Source of the DNA: Lacticaseibacillus pabuli
GTDB lineage: Bacteria; Bacillota; Bacilli; Lactobacillales; Lactobacillaceae
DNA: 64,000 nt
Direction: 5' to 3'
Assembly: GCF_028736235.1 (NCBI RefSeq)
Contig: NZ_CP117884.1
Span: forward strand, 1,736,001-1,800,000
Position numbers and translations under genes: made by a program. Below are positions 35,498 to 44,694 of this stretch, one piece after another. Every line of letters begins with the position of its first letter. The stretch's first letter is position 1. Under the pieces are notes generated by a model, which did not search any database, had not been told where the DNA came from, and saw nothing but the letters and a program-made list of their open reading frames with translations.

Positions 35498-36523
35498 TTA
35501 GTCAGCAAGCTGTGCGAATGCAAGCAGGGTAAGAACCATCTGGCAAGTGAAGCCATATTCGTTATCGTACCAAGCAACGGTCTTAACCAGCTGGTAGTCA
35601 CCAGAGGTTGTAACTTCGGTCTGTGTAGGGTCGAAGATTGAACCGTAAGTTGTACCGATAACATCGGAAGAAACGATTTCATCAGCGTTGTAGCCGAATG
35701 ATTCGTTGCCTTCGGTAGCCTTCTTAAGGGTTTCGTTGACGTCGTCAGCGGTAACCTTGGTCTTAAGAATGGAAACAAGTTCTGTAAGAGAACCATCAGG
35801 AACAGAAACACGCTGTGCGTGACCCTGAAGCTTACCAACAAGTTCTGGGATAACAAGGCCAATAGCCTTAGCAGCACCAGTCGTGTGAGGAATAGTGTTG
35901 TAAGCAGCTGAACGAGCAGCACGCTTGTTACCACCGCGTACAGGTGCATCCAGAAGCTTCTGGGTACCAGTGTATGCGTGAACGGTTGTCATAGTACCAA
36001 CTTCGATACCGTAAGCCTTGTTCAAGAAGTAAGCCATAGGTGCAAGGCAGTTGGTTGTGCAAGAACCGGCAGAAACGATACGGTCGTCAGCTGTAAGGCT
36101 GTCGTGGTTAACGTTGTAAACGATGGTCTTCATCTTACCAGCAGGTGCGGAGATAAGGACACGCTTGGCACCAGCATTGATGTGAGCCTGAGCCTTCTCT
36201 TCAGAGGTGTAGAAGCCGGTGCATTCGAGTACGTAGTCAACGCCGTCGTTCTTAACCCAAGGAATGTTGTTTGCGTCTGCTTCGGCGTAAACTGGGTATT
36301 CCTTACCGTCAACGATGATGGAGTTGTCGGTTGCGGAAACTTCACCAGGGAAAGTACCGTGGGTGGAGTCATACTTCAAAAGGTGTGCAAGCATTGCAGG
36401 GGTAGTGAGGTCGTTGATTGCAACAACTTCAATATCACTGGACTTTGCACCAAGTTCGTGGATGCGACGGAAAGCCAAACGGCCAATACGGCCGAAACCG
36501 TTGATACCAATCTTAACAGTCAT
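35498..36523 (-). CDS. gap: Glyceraldehyde-3-phosphate dehydrogenase
   Basis: A 341-residue type-I GAPDH. The NAD-binding motif is [16 protein letters not shown] at the N terminus, the catalytic Cys lies in [23 protein letters not shown] (about residue 155), the His in [12 protein letters not shown], and the phosphate sites in [25 protein letters not shown]. It oxidises glyceraldehyde-3-phosphate to 1,3-bisphosphoglycerate, reducing NAD+. GGAGG stands 9 nt before ATG 36523. It follows cggR, its repressor gene, in the same transcript. Confidence 0.97.
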   Translation of the reverse strand: MTVKIGINGFGRIGRLAFRRIHELGAKSSDIEVVAINDLTTPAMLAHLLKYDSTHGTFPGEVSATDNSIIVDGKEYPVYAEADANNIPWVKNDGVDYVLECTGFYTSEEKAQAHINAGAKRVLISAPAGKMKTIVYNVNHDSLTADDRIVSAGSCTTNCLAPMAYFLNKAYGIEVGTMTTVHAYTGTQKLLDAPVRGGNKRAARSAAYNTIPHTTGAAKAIGLVIPELVGKLQGHAQRVSVPDGSLTELVSILKTKVTADDVNETLKKATEGNESFGYNADEIVSSDVIGTTYGSIFDPTQTEVTTSGDYQLVKTVAWYDNEYGFTCQMVLTLLAFAQLAD

Positions 36524-36563
36524 GCTAAAATTTCCTCCTTTAGGAAAAATGAGAAGTTTTATT

Positions 36564-37601
36564 TTAACGGGTCTCCCCGGTTAAAATCGAGTTAGCAGCA
36601 CCCGCATCCGTGATCAACCACGTTTGCTTAGGTGCGTTTTGCATGTACGCCTTGATTGCGCCGGCCTTACTTTGGCCACCCGCAATTGCAAAGACGAACG
36701 GGATATCATCAAGATCCGTAATCCTCATACCGATTTTCGGGATCTTGTAAACCACCTTACCCTCTTCGTCGAAGAAGGTACCGAACGCTTCCGCGACGGC
36801 GTGGTTTTGTTGGAGCGTTTTCTGAATCTCCGGGGCCATGTTCCGCCGCCGTGCCATCACAAGCGCTTCCCCTACACTATGAATCACCACAGAACTCTTG
36901 TCAATTAGTTGTAACACTTCCTTAACAGAGGGCTCATTTAAGAGTGGTTTATATGTCTCAGGACTGACATTTTCAGGAATGTAAAGCATCTTGTAACTCC
37001 CACCGGTTGAAGCAGCCATCGCTGCGGCAACCGAGTTTGCTTGGATGTCTACGGTCTCCCCGACGCCCCCGCGTGCGGGAACGAACGTTAAATCGCGTCC
37101 AGTGGACATTTGGTAGGTCATTTGTTGTGCTGCATGTGCTAAGGTTGTGCCCCCCATCACCGCAACAATTTGTTTGCCTTGTGGTAACAGCAACTGCATT
37201 GTTCGGCTAAGGGTGCGACCCATATCATCCAACACGCGGGCACTTTGATCCGCATCACCCGAAACGATGATGCAATGGTCAATACCCAGCTGGTTTGCTA
37301 GTGCCTTTTCGTCGCTGCGAATTCCAAGTAACTGGTTCATGAAGTCATCCATTGATGCGAACAACTCCCGACCGTTCTTAGTCATCACCACACCGCTTTT
37401 AGAACTCTCAAGCATGCCTTGTCGGCGGAGAAAATCTATCTCCGTCCTGAGCGTGCGCTCGGACATGTGCATTTGATCTGCGAGTGACCGCCGACCAACT
37501 GGTTCCATCCAGCTAATGTACTGAAGAATTTGGTACCTCTTACTGGCAATCGCCAGCATGTCAGGGGCAATCGCCTCAATCCAGGCATAATCAGACTGCA
37601 T
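36564..37601 (-). CDS. cggR: Central glycolytic genes regulator
   Basis: A 345-residue SorC/DeoR-type regulator. The N-terminal winged helix is in residues about 10-75 ([29 protein letters not shown]). The C-terminal effector domain (about 90-345) resembles phosphosugar isomerases and includes [11 protein letters not shown] and the C-terminal [11 protein letters not shown] segment. In Bacillus the homologue represses its own operon and is relieved by fructose-1,6-bisphosphate; the same control is expected here. Start ATG 37601 is chosen, with AAGGA 9 nt upstream (ATG 37610 abuts the AAGGA). Heads the gap-pgk-tpiA-eno group. Confidence 0.94.
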   Translation of the reverse strand: MQSDYAWIEAIAPDMLAIASKRYQILQYISWMEPVGRRSLADQMHMSERTLRTEIDFLRRQGMLESSKSGVVMTKNGRELFASMDDFMNQLLGIRSDEKALANQLGIDHCIIVSGDADQSARVLDDMGRTLSRTMQLLLPQGKQIVAVMGGTTLAHAAQQMTYQMSTGRDLTFVPARGGVGETVDIQANSVAAAMAASTGGSYKMLYIPENVSPETYKPLLNEPSVKEVLQLIDKSSVVIHSVGEALVMARRRNMAPEIQKTLQQNHAVAEAFGTFFDEEGKVVYKIPKIGMRITDLDDIPFVFAIAGGQSKAGAIKAYMQNAPKQTWLITDAGAANSILTGETR

Positions 37602-37712
37602 TAGGCTCATTCCTTCTAGTGGGACGTTTGGCGTCCAACAGGAGCGTTCAGCGACCCATCACTTCCAAAAAAATTTGGGATGTGAATCATTCGCTCCCTA
37701 ACCAACATCGTT

Positions 37713-37741
37713 ATTATAGCAACGTCCCGGCAATGATGCAA
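37713..37741 (-). promoter_or_regulatory. cggR operon promoter and likely CggR operator
   Basis: TTGCAT (37741-37736), a 17-nt spacer and a consensus TATAAT (37718-37713). The spacer contains CCGGGACGTTGC, with the CGGGAC half-site known from Bacillus CggR operators, and GATGTTGG follows the -10 as a possible partner half-site. The promoter call is strong; the operator is inferred. Confidence 0.75.
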
Positions 37742-37956
37742 GTTTTCGTGCACAATGGCGTTGATTTGGAATGAATATTTCGGATTTAACAACGATTTCT
37801 CGAATATTGTTATTAATCATTCGGGTTTCGGTGAGGAGGCAATGTAGGCAAGGCATTTCGTTTTTGGCGTATTCGGATACAATCTAATTCATATCTCATG
37901 AACTATATTAGCATACTCTGTCGGGTAATTTGCGGATGAATTTTGTCCTCCTAGAC
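37742..37956. other. Intergenic region without recognised genes
   Basis: About 215 nt between the cggR promoter and the tRNA promoter. It is AT-rich, with no open frame having a ribosome binding site and no clear stem-loop. I see nothing else in it. Confidence 0.5.
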
Positions 37957-37985
37957 TTGCCTTTTGAGCCGTTCTTGGCTATGAT
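37957..37985 (+). promoter_or_regulatory. tRNA-Arg promoter
   Basis: TTGCCT (37957-37962), a 17-nt spacer and TATGAT (37980-37985), placing the start point a few bases before the tRNA. Confidence 0.75.
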
Positions 37986-38000
37986 AGTTAAGTACTTTTT

Positions 38001-38072
38001 GCGCGGTTAGTGTAATGGATCGCACGTGAGATTCCGGTTCTCGAAATCTGGGTTCGACTCCCAGGCTGCGCA
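38001..38072 (+). tRNA. tRNA-Arg (anticodon CCG)
   Basis: A full cloverleaf can be drawn. Acceptor GCGCGGT with GCTGCGC, one G-T pair in the stem plus the closing T-G. D stem GTGT with GCAC. Anticodon stem TGAGA with TCTCG and loop TTCCGGT, giving anticodon CCG (38034-38036), which reads the CGG codon. T arm CTGGG-TTCGACT-CCCAG, discriminator A. The 3' CCA is not encoded. It is a single gene with its own promoter and terminator. Confidence 0.92.
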
Positions 38073-38101
38073 TCACGATTTAATTGAATAGGATTGCCAG
38101 G

Positions 38102-38137
38102 GTGGCACACCGTTTTTGCGGTGTGCCACTTTTTTTA
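38102..38137 (+). terminator. Terminator after the tRNA-Arg gene
   Basis: GTGGCACACCG pairs with CGGTGTGCCAC (11 bp perfect), followed by eight T residues. Confidence 0.92.
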
Positions 38138-38220
38138 ACTGTACATCCGCGACTTGAGACCCCCGTCTTGACAACTTATGGCAACACCAGATTGATACGA
38201 TAACTATTGTTCTACTGCCA

Positions 38221-38248
38221 TTTAACATTTGTCATGACAGAGTATAAT
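38221..38248 (+). promoter_or_regulatory. Probable promoter of the Mga-like gene
   Basis: A consensus TATAAT (38243-38248) with a poor -35 (TTTAAC-like). The perfect palindrome GTCATGAC (38231-38238) lies in the spacer. A weak -35 with a spacer palindrome suggests activator or repressor control. Confidence 0.5.
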
Positions 38249-38300
38249 TATATTGGATTACAAGCACTGCATAGATAATTAAGTAAACGAGGCAACGCCC

Positions 38301-39779
38301 ATGGATTACCAAATGTTGCTAACAGATGATGACGAACGCATCAGCGCCATTCTCAACCAGTTAGTCGTCGCACACTCACACATGCTACCCCTGACTGATT
38401 TAATTGCGGCGACGCAGCTGTCACCATACAAGATTCGAAAATTAATTAACACGACAAACGATGACCTGCAGAAATTGCAAAGCTGCACGCGGGTCACATT
38501 GAGTGAAACCAAGCCCACACAGGTACAACTCATTAATCCAGGGCCCAGCCTGATGCCACAAATGGCCCTGAACCTGCTCGCCCGGTCACCCTTATTTGTC
38601 GTCTTCGAGTACCGTTTCTTCTATAATAATGTCCAGCCCAAATCCGAATACATGCGTGCCCATTTTCTGAGTCAAACGCCCTTCTACCATTATGAGGCAC
38701 TCCTGCAGCAACGGATCGATGCGGATCAAGGCAGTCTGGATGATTTGCCCAACGCTCACGTCGAGCCAGAGTACGCCACACGCATCCAGCTATTTCAGAT
38801 TTACCTGCATGCTTATCAGGGCGTCAAGTCACCATTTCCAGAACTGGATGCCAGCACCGCGCAGATTACTGCGATTCTCAATCGTGTGCTGGATGTCAGT
38901 CCTAGCCCTAGCAAGCAGAACTTGCTGAATGTGTTCTTAAAGGTCTGGCAAAAGCGCCTGCGCAACCAGGACTATTTGCAGACTTCACTACTGAAGCCAG
39001 GTGAGATTTCTGCCAAAATGCTCAGTCAGTTAGCCCCAATCATTGACCTAGCGACCGCCGACTCCGCGCCTCGTGAGCTACACACCAACGTTGAACTGGA
39101 ATATATGCTCACCTTGCTATCCCTCCTGGAGGTTATTCCGCAGATTGAAACCATGCTGGCACAACCTTACCAGGAAGACGCGGAACGCATGACTGATGCC
39201 TTCTTAAACCAAGCCAAGCAGCTGCAACTTCACGCTGGGACTGGCACCATCGACCTGGGCAAACTACGTGGGGCTTTGATGCTCATCAACGTTAAATTTC
39301 TCATTCTGCACCTCACCCCCATGAGTTTTAATACGAGTGTTGGTCGGGACTTCTTTGAACGTGCTTATCCCGCGTTTGATTTACTCATCCTCAAATTCAT
39401 CCCTGAACTGCGGAGCAAGTTACACTACGCGGTTTCCACCAGTGATGAGTCGGTACTCTACCACAACTACATGTTTGCCCTTATCACCAGCTGTCCAGAA
39501 ATGGCAATCAACGCCACCATCCATATTTGCGTTGATTTTACCCAGGGCCACGTGTTCACGCAGTATCTCGCCCAGATGATCCGGACGTTTGCGAATGCCA
39601 AAATTGTCATCGACACCAGTGTCACGCCAGAGACTAACATTTACCTCTCTGACACGCCGTCGATTACCGTTAAGTGCACCCAGGTTATCTGGAAACACTC
39701 GCCGTCAGTTACAGACTGGTCGCACCTCATCCAGCAAATGATCCCGATTGTCGAAAAACAACTGCTCACACGCCACTAA
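38301..39779 (+). CDS. Mga-like stand-alone transcriptional regulator
   Basis: A 492-residue protein with the overall layout of Mga/AtxA-type virulence and sugar regulators. The N-terminal helix-turn-helix (about 28-70, LTDLIAATQLSPYKIRKLINTTNDDLQKL) resembles HTH_Mga. A long helical central region (about 90-380) would correspond to degenerate PRD modules, although I see no clear phosphorylatable His motif. The final about 95 residues (SCPEMAINATIHICVDFTQGHVFTQYLAQMI ... ANAKIVIDTSV) look like the EIIB-like C-terminal domain. No phosphotransferase or surface-protein gene is adjacent, so its targets are elsewhere or it is an orphan. GAGG stands 8 nt before ATG 38301. Assignment is by architecture and moderately sure. 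Confidence 0.65.
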   Translation: MDYQMLLTDDDERISAILNQLVVAHSHMLPLTDLIAATQLSPYKIRKLINTTNDDLQKLQSCTRVTLSETKPTQVQLINPGPSLMPQMALNLLARSPLFVVFEYRFFYNNVQPKSEYMRAHFLSQTPFYHYEALLQQRIDADQGSLDDLPNAHVEPEYATRIQLFQIYLHAYQGVKSPFPELDASTAQITAILNRVLDVSPSPSKQNLLNVFLKVWQKRLRNQDYLQTSLLKPGEISAKMLSQLAPIIDLATADSAPRELHTNVELEYMLTLLSLLEVIPQIETMLAQPYQEDAERMTDAFLNQAKQLQLHAGTGTIDLGKLRGALMLINVKFLILHLTPMSFNTSVGRDFFERAYPAFDLLILKFIPELRSKLHYAVSTSDESVLYHNYMFALITSCPEMAINATIHICVDFTQGHVFTQYLAQMIRTFANAKIVIDTSVTPETNIYLSDTPSITVKCTQVIWKHSPSVTDWSHLIQQMIPIVEKQLLTRH

Positions 39780-39780
39780 A

Positions 39781-39816
39781 AAACCGTCCTCGCAATGTGC
39801 GAAGACGGTTTTTTGC
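39781..39816. terminator. Bidirectional terminator (Mga-like gene and clpP)
   Basis: AAACCGTC(C)TCGC pairs with GCGA(A)GACGGTTT, followed by a T run on the plus strand. It lies between convergent genes. Confidence 0.85.
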
Positions 39817-39827
39817 TATTTAGCGAA

Positions 39828-40409
39828 TTACTTCTTGTTGGTCAGAATGTCGTCAATCAGACCGTAATCCTTAGCTTCCTGAGCTGTCAGGTAGTGGTCA
39901 CGTTCTGTGTCGGCGGTCACCTTTTCAAGTGGCTGGCCGGATGCATCAGAGAGCATCTTGGTCAACTTCTGGCGTGCCTTCAGAATCTGCTCTGCGGCAA
40001 TCTCAATTTCGGTCTGCTGACCTTGAGCACCACCGAGTGGCTGGTGAATGAGCACTTCGGAGTTAGGCAGTGCGAACCGCTTTCCCTTGGTCCCCATAGC
40101 CAGCAATACTGAAGCCATGGATGCGGCCATCCCAACGGCAATGGTCTGCACGTCGGACTTGATCAAGTTCATGGTATCCAGAATTGCCAGACCTGATGTG
40201 ATCACACCACCAGGTGAGTTGATGTAAATGTAAATGTCCTTATCGGAGTCCTGCGCATCCAGGAACAACAGCTGGGCAATGATCGAATTGGCCATTTGGT
40301 CGTTGATCTCGCCAGACAGCATAATGATGCGGTCTTTCAGGAGCCGTGAGTAAATGTCATAAGCACGTTCGCCACGACTGGTTTGTTCAATAACTGTAGG
40401 TACTAACAT
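39828..40409 (-). CDS. clpP: ATP-dependent Clp protease proteolytic subunit
   Basis: A 193-residue serine protease that assembles into the tetradecameric ClpP barrel and degrades proteins fed by ClpC/ClpX/ClpE. Catalytic triad: Ser in [33 protein letters not shown] (Ser about 97 and His about 122) and Asp about 171 in [26 protein letters not shown] precedes ATG 40409 by 7 nt. A CtsR box overlaps its promoter, so it belongs to the class III heat-shock regulon. It lies 184 nt downstream of whiA but has its own control. Confidence 0.97.
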   Translation of the reverse strand: MLVPTVIEQTSRGERAYDIYSRLLKDRIIMLSGEINDQMANSIIAQLLFLDAQDSDKDIYIYINSPGGVITSGLAILDTMNLIKSDVQTIAVGMAASMASVLLAMGTKGKRFALPNSEVLIHQPLGGAQGQQTEIEIAAEQILKARQKLTKMLSDASGQPLEKVTADTERDHYLTAQEAKDYGLIDDILTNKK

Positions 40410-40478
40410 TGGCTACCTCCTATATTGTAAGGCAACGGGTACTAGTTCTTTAGCACTCGCTTAACTATGGTGCTAATC

Positions 40479-40512
40479 CTACACCAAACGTCAAACAAGG
40501 TCAAATGTTTTT
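40479..40512 (-). promoter_or_regulatory. clpP promoter with CtsR box
   Basis: The direct repeat GTCAAA-caag-GTCAAA (40490-40505, plus-strand reading) matches the CtsR operator. On the minus strand TTGACC (within the box), a 17-nt spacer and TAGGAT give a promoter it would block. A second candidate -10, TATAAT at about 40535-40540, lies upstream. Confidence 0.85.
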
Positions 40513-40593
40513 CTGACTTATTTGATTAAAGCAATTATACCCACCGTACCGCCCTAGAGCCACGGTTAACGGACGGATTCAAGGACTTGTCCC

Positions 40594-41535
40594 CTAGGCT
40601 TCGCCCCGCGCTTTCAGTGCCATTTCATTAATCTTGCGTAAGCGGTGATTCACCCCAGACTTAGAGATCGGCCCCCCTGGTACAATTTGTCCCAGTTCAG
40701 TCAGCGACACATCAGGATTATTCACCCGTGTTTCCGCCATTTCACGCAGGCGTTCGGGTAGTTTGTCTAACCCGCCATGATTCGCTAGGTAATTAATGCT
40801 CTCAATCTGTTTCTGCGCCGCATCCACCGTGCGCGACATGTTGGCAGTTTCGCTATTGACCAAACGATTGACCGAATTACGCATATCACGCATGATCCGA
40901 ATATCCTCGAACTTCAGCATGGCATTGGTCGCGCCCACAATGTTGAGAAAGTCAGAGATTTTCTCTGCTTCCTTAAGGTAGACAATGAACCCTGACCGCC
41001 GCGGCGTGGTGCGTGCGTTGAGTTCAAAATGATTCATCATCTGGAGAATGCCTTCATTGTGATCCTCATACAGGGAATAGATTTCAAGGTGGTAGCGGCT
41101 GGTTTCGGGATTGTTAATCGACCCACCCGCCAGAAACGCACCACGCAGATATGACCGCATTCGCTGAGGCTCACTCAAAATGTTTGGTGACACGGAAGTA
41201 TTAATCCCCAGACCCATTTCGTCGAGGATTTCCAAATCAGTCAGCATTTTCTGCACGTCATTACGCAGGCGCACGATGTACTGGTTATTCTTCTTCAGCT
41301 TCATCTTACGACGCACAATCAAGCTCGCCTCTTGCGCATACAACTGCTTGATTAGCGAGTATAAACGCCTCGCGATGGCCGGGTTTTCGGTCTGCACATC
41401 TAGTCCGAGCTGATGGTTGGTAATCGTTAGCGTCCCGTTCATGCGGATCAAGGCCGATAACTCGGCCTTCGCATGCTCAGGATGGACCTCGAGCTGCGTC
41501 AGCTCTTTTTTGACTTGGCTGGCAAAACTCGCCAT
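40594..41535 (-). CDS. whiA: DNA-binding protein WhiA
   Basis: A 313-residue WhiA: two LAGLIDADG-homing-endonuclease-like domains (about 15-205, with [13 protein letters not shown] and [26 protein letters not shown], lacking catalytic activity in this family) and a C-terminal helix-turn-helix (about 225-313, [44 protein letters not shown]). In low-GC Gram-positives it affects cell division and nucleoid function. It lies 3 nt after yvcK in the conserved rapZ-yvcK-whiA operon. Confidence 0.96.
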   Translation of the reverse strand: MASFASQVKKELTQLEVHPEHAKAELSALIRMNGTLTITNHQLGLDVQTENPAIARRLYSLIKQLYAQEASLIVRRKMKLKKNNQYIVRLRNDVQKMLTDLEILDEMGLGINTSVSPNILSEPQRMRSYLRGAFLAGGSINNPETSRYHLEIYSLYEDHNEGILQMMNHFELNARTTPRRSGFIVYLKEAEKISDFLNIVGATNAMLKFEDIRIMRDMRNSVNRLVNSETANMSRTVDAAQKQIESINYLANHGGLDKLPERLREMAETRVNNPDVSLTELGQIVPGGPISKSGVNHRLRKINEMALKARGEA

Positions 41536-41538
41536 GGT

Positions 41539-42567
41539 TTATCTCCCTTTCTTCAGGTGTGATTGGAAAGCGAGGTTCATAATTTCCTGAGCGACCTTGC
41601 GCCCATCATGGAAGACACCACCGTCGCGCAGTTCCAGAAAGTCTGACGAAATCACACGGCACCCCATGTCACGCAGCCCTTGGTAATCGCTGCGGACCGG
41701 TTTGGAGATTTCGACATATTTATCCTCATCCAGCGAACCCGCTGGCACCTTTTCTATGTTCACGAGCACGGTATCCACGAAGTTTTCCTTCATGTGTCGG
41801 TTCAAAACCCGCACGTGATCGGCGTCCGTGAAGTTATCCGTTTCGCCCTTTTGCGTCATGATATTAACAATGTAGATGACTTCGGCCTGCGTCTTTAATA
41901 CCGCGTCACCCAAGTTATGAATCATCAGGTTAGGCAAGATACTGGTAAATAGACTACCAGGGCCGAGCACCACCACGTCCGCATCCATGATAGCCTGGAT
42001 GATTTCAGGCTCAGCCACGGGTTGCTCGCCGTCATTGCTCCGGGTCACGGAAACGGTATCGATTTGTTTCCCGGCAGCCGTAATTTCGGCTTCACCGGCA
42101 ACCTCGCTGCCATCCTTAAACCGCGCGTGCAGCGTCAACGGCGTGTTGCTGGCAGGATAGACGTGACCATCCACCTGCATCATGTCGCTAAGCTCCTGGA
42201 CGGCCTCGAAAATACCACCTCGCATCTCGGACAACGCCGCGATAATCAGGTTACCAATCGCGTGGCCCGCAAAGAAGGAATCCTTACTGTTAAACCGGTA
42301 CTGGAAAATATCGCGCTGAACGGCTGGCATGTCGGACAATGCCACCAGGACGTTTCGGATATCACCAGGCGGTACGACGTTAATATAATCCCGAATGATA
42401 CCGCTGGAACCCCCGTCATCCGCAACGGTAACGACCGCGGTGACATCCGCGTGCTGATCGTGCAGGCTCTTCACGACAACGGGAAGACCCGTCCCACCAC
42501 CGATAACGACAACCTTAGGACGGCGGCCCTTGATGACGCGGATAAATTTATGATCTGCATTACTCAT
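41539..42567 (-). CDS. yvcK: Gluconeogenesis factor, YvcK/GlmR family
   Basis: A 342-residue UPF0052/CofD-like protein. The nucleotide-binding Rossmann start is [20 protein letters not shown] (about 18-37), followed by [34 protein letters not shown], diagnostic of the family. Homologues bind UDP-GlcNAc, stimulate GlmS and are needed for wall synthesis on gluconeogenic carbon. Its ATG overlaps the rapZ stop (ATGA), so the two are coupled. Confidence 0.95.
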   Translation of the reverse strand: MSNADHKFIRVIKGRRPKVVVIGGGTGLPVVVKSLHDQHADVTAVVTVADDGGSSGIIRDYINVVPPGDIRNVLVALSDMPAVQRDIFQYRFNSKDSFFAGHAIGNLIIAALSEMRGGIFEAVQELSDMMQVDGHVYPASNTPLTLHARFKDGSEVAGEAEITAAGKQIDTVSVTRSNDGEQPVAEPEIIQAIMDADVVVLGPGSLFTSILPNLMIHNLGDAVLKTQAEVIYIVNIMTQKGETDNFTDADHVRVLNRHMKENFVDTVLVNIEKVPAGSLDEDKYVEISKPVRSDYQGLRDMGCRVISSDFLELRDGGVFHDGRKVAQEIMNLAFQSHLKKGR

Positions 42568-43457
42568 GAGCGGTTCACCGTTTCCTTTCTGCGGTTGACG
42601 TCACGATGGCTCACATCAACCGGGTATTCGCCTTCAAAGCTGGCACCAATGCGGCGCGCAAAGGCGACACTGCGGTGCTGGCCGCCAGTACAACCAATAG
42701 CAATCGTGAGGCTGGTCTTACCCTCCTCAACGTACATCGGCATAATGTCGTGCAACATGGCATCAAACTGCTTATAGAAATTCTCAGCTTGTGGATTATC
42801 CATGACGTAATCATAGACCGCCTTATCCAGCCCAGTCTGATGCTTTAACTCTGGAATGTAGTACGGGTTTGGCAAGAACCGCACGTCCATCACAATGTCT
42901 GCATCGAGCGGGAGGCCGTACTTAAACCCAAAGCTCATCACCTCAAGATGAAACAGCGGCTGCCGTTTGTTCTGGAAACTAGCGAACAGTTCTTCGCGCA
43001 GTTCCCGCGGTGACAAGTTTGTCGTATCAATGATGACCTCGGCGTGATTACGCAAGGGGCGCAATAATTCACGTTCCTTGCGAATCCCATCCATCAGTCG
43101 ACCTTCCATAGCCAGCGGGTGTGCACGGCGCGTCTCCTTATACCGCGACACGAGTTCGGTGTCGGTGGCGTCGAGAAACAGGATGTGCGCGTTAACCGAT
43201 TCGCTGTTTTCAAGCTCGTTTAAAATGTCGACAATCTGGTCGTAAAAAGCGCGGCTACGCAGGTCAACGACCAGGGCCACCTTTTTGACCTTACCAGACT
43301 GATCGAGTAATTCCCAAAACTTCGGAATTAATGCTGGTGGCATGTTATCGATACAAAAATAACCTAAATCCTCAAAACTCTGCACGGCGACGGTCTTCCC
43401 CGCCCCGGACATTCCTGAGATAATCACCAGTTCAATCGGACTTTTCTCTTCTGCCAC
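42564..43457 (-). CDS. rapZ: RNase adapter/nucleotide-binding protein RapZ
   Basis: A 297-residue P-loop protein of the RapZ (YvcJ) family. Walker A is [28 protein letters not shown] (about 13-40) and the C-terminal domain carries [26 protein letters not shown] and [19 protein letters not shown], which is the metabolite (GlcN6P)-sensing domain in E. coli RapZ. In Gram-positives it binds and hydrolyses nucleotides, and its RNA role is less clear. The start is GTG 43457, with AGAGG 8 nt upstream. First gene of the rapZ-yvcK-whiA operon. Confidence 0.95.
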   Translation of the reverse strand: MAEEKSPIELVIISGMSGAGKTVAVQSFEDLGYFCIDNMPPALIPKFWELLDQSGKVKKVALVVDLRSRAFYDQIVDILNELENSESVNAHILFLDATDTELVSRYKETRRAHPLAMEGRLMDGIRKERELLRPLRNHAEVIIDTTNLSPRELREELFASFQNKRQPLFHLEVMSFGFKYGLPLDADIVMDVRFLPNPYYIPELKHQTGLDKAVYDYVMDNPQAENFYKQFDAMLHDIMPMYVEEGKTSLTIAIGCTGGQHRSVAFARRIGASFEGEYPVDVSHRDVNRRKETVNRS

Positions 43458-43509
43458 AATAACAACCTCTTTCTAATCAGAACATTATAACATGCCGGGC
43501 GTGTCAGGC

Positions 43510-43989
43510 CTACTTTTGAATATAGTCTGTCAACCGCGCCCGGTCAATTTTGTCTTGGGTCAACGTCAGCTGTGTCACGCCAACGTTCCGCAATTTGATG
43601 AGCCGCATCGCGTACTCGTCGTTATGGTAATTACGCAGGTAGTAAATATGCGTGATGCCGGCTTGCAGCAGCATCTTCGTACACTGCAAGCAAGGAAAAT
43701 CCGTCACGTAGACACTCGCGCCATCTGTAGACACGCCAAACTTGGCGCATTGCAACACGGCGTTCATCTCCGCATGGATTGTGCGGACGCAGTGACCATC
43801 GACCAAGTAACAGTCGTCGTCGATACAGTGCGTATCTCCGGACACGGATCCATTGTATCCGCCCGCAATGACGCGCTTATCCCGCACAAGTACTGCGCCG
43901 ACTGACAAGCGTTTGCACGTACTGCGCGCGGCTAGCAACGCCGCTTGCACCATAAAGTAGTCGTCCCAATCCAATCGTTGATCTGCCAT
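43510..43989 (-). CDS. comEB: dCMP deaminase, ComEB type
   Basis: A 159-residue cytidine-deaminase-fold protein. Zinc site: His-Ala-Glu in TIHAEMNAVLQCAK and Cys-x2-Cys in TDFPCLQCTKML. A second zinc-binding set is suggested by THCIDDDC near residues 52-59. It converts dCMP to dUMP, feeding dTMP synthesis, and is named from its position in the com operon of Bacillus. Here it stands alone, upstream of rapZ, without comEA or comEC. AAGGA precedes the ATG closely. Confidence 0.93.
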   Translation of the reverse strand: MADQRLDWDDYFMVQAALLAARSTCKRLSVGAVLVRDKRVIAGGYNGSVSGDTHCIDDDCYLVDGHCVRTIHAEMNAVLQCAKFGVSTDGASVYVTDFPCLQCTKMLLQAGITHIYYLRNYHNDEYAMRLIKLRNVGVTQLTLTQDKIDRARLTDYIQK

Positions 43990-44071
43990 TGTCCTTACCC
44001 CGCATTCTTGTTTACCCCATTATACCTTTAAACGCCGGCCATTTTTGGATGGGCGCCGCACGTAGGACACG

Positions 44072-44102
44072 AAAAGACCGCAACGACAATGCCGCTGCGG
44101 TC
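44072..44102 (-). terminator. Terminator after the HdeD-like gene
   Basis: GACCGCA pairs with TGCGGTC around a 13-nt partly paired loop (44076-44102), followed on the minus strand by TTTTC. Confidence 0.75.
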
Positions 44103-44120
44103 CGTCAAAATTCTGTTAAG

Positions 44121-44660
44121 TTAGTTGCGTCGTGCAAACGCAACGACCAGTGCATTTACCCCAAAGATGACGAGGTAAATGCCGATCAGCACGGCAAAGG
44201 AAACTGCCGCAACGACTGGCTGCATGAAGATCAGAACGGCCAAAACCACCGTCAAGATATCCAAAATCAGTGAAACGATGAACCAGACATTACCCAGTGG
44301 CCGTAAATGGCCAACGTTGAACAAGTTAGCGACCGAATCGATGAAGAACCAAATCGCAAACAAAATCGTAATGCCAACAATCCCGGCTGGAATGTTAAAC
44401 AGGAACAGGAGGCCAAAAATGACATCCAGAATCCCGGCTAACAACAGCAGCCATGACGCGCGGGGCGTATACTTGCGAATTTCGAAGAAACCCGCAATCT
44501 GCGTAATCCCGTGGGCAATGGCGATGATTGCAAACAACAAGCCAAGTGTGACAAGACCAGCATCTGGATGGATAAACATAAAGATGCCGGCGATGATAAA
44601 GAGCACACCGGTAATGAACTCCCGCCAGTCAAATCCCCAACGGTCACGTGTATAAAACAT
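44121..44660 (-). CDS. HdeD/DUF308-family membrane protein
   Basis: A 179-residue protein with six predicted membrane helices arranged as three hairpin pairs, e.g. REFITGVLFIIAGIFMFIHPDAGLVTLGLLFAIIAIAHGITQIAGFFEIR and SWLLLLAGILDVIFGLLFLFNIPAG. Each pair has the GIL/GI-P-x-G pattern of DUF308 repeats, the HdeD family linked to acid stress in enterobacteria. Its role here is unknown. GGAGG stands 8 nt before ATG 44660. It lies 34 nt after uvrA but ends at its own terminator. Confidence 0.85.
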   Translation of the reverse strand: MFYTRDRWGFDWREFITGVLFIIAGIFMFIHPDAGLVTLGLLFAIIAIAHGITQIAGFFEIRKYTPRASWLLLLAGILDVIFGLLFLFNIPAGIVGITILFAIWFFIDSVANLFNVGHLRPLGNVWFIVSLILDILTVVLAVLIFMQPVVAAVSFAVLIGIYLVIFGVNALVVAFARRN

Positions 44661-44694
44661 TGACTTCGCCTCCTGCGTTAATACTTAGATTGTA

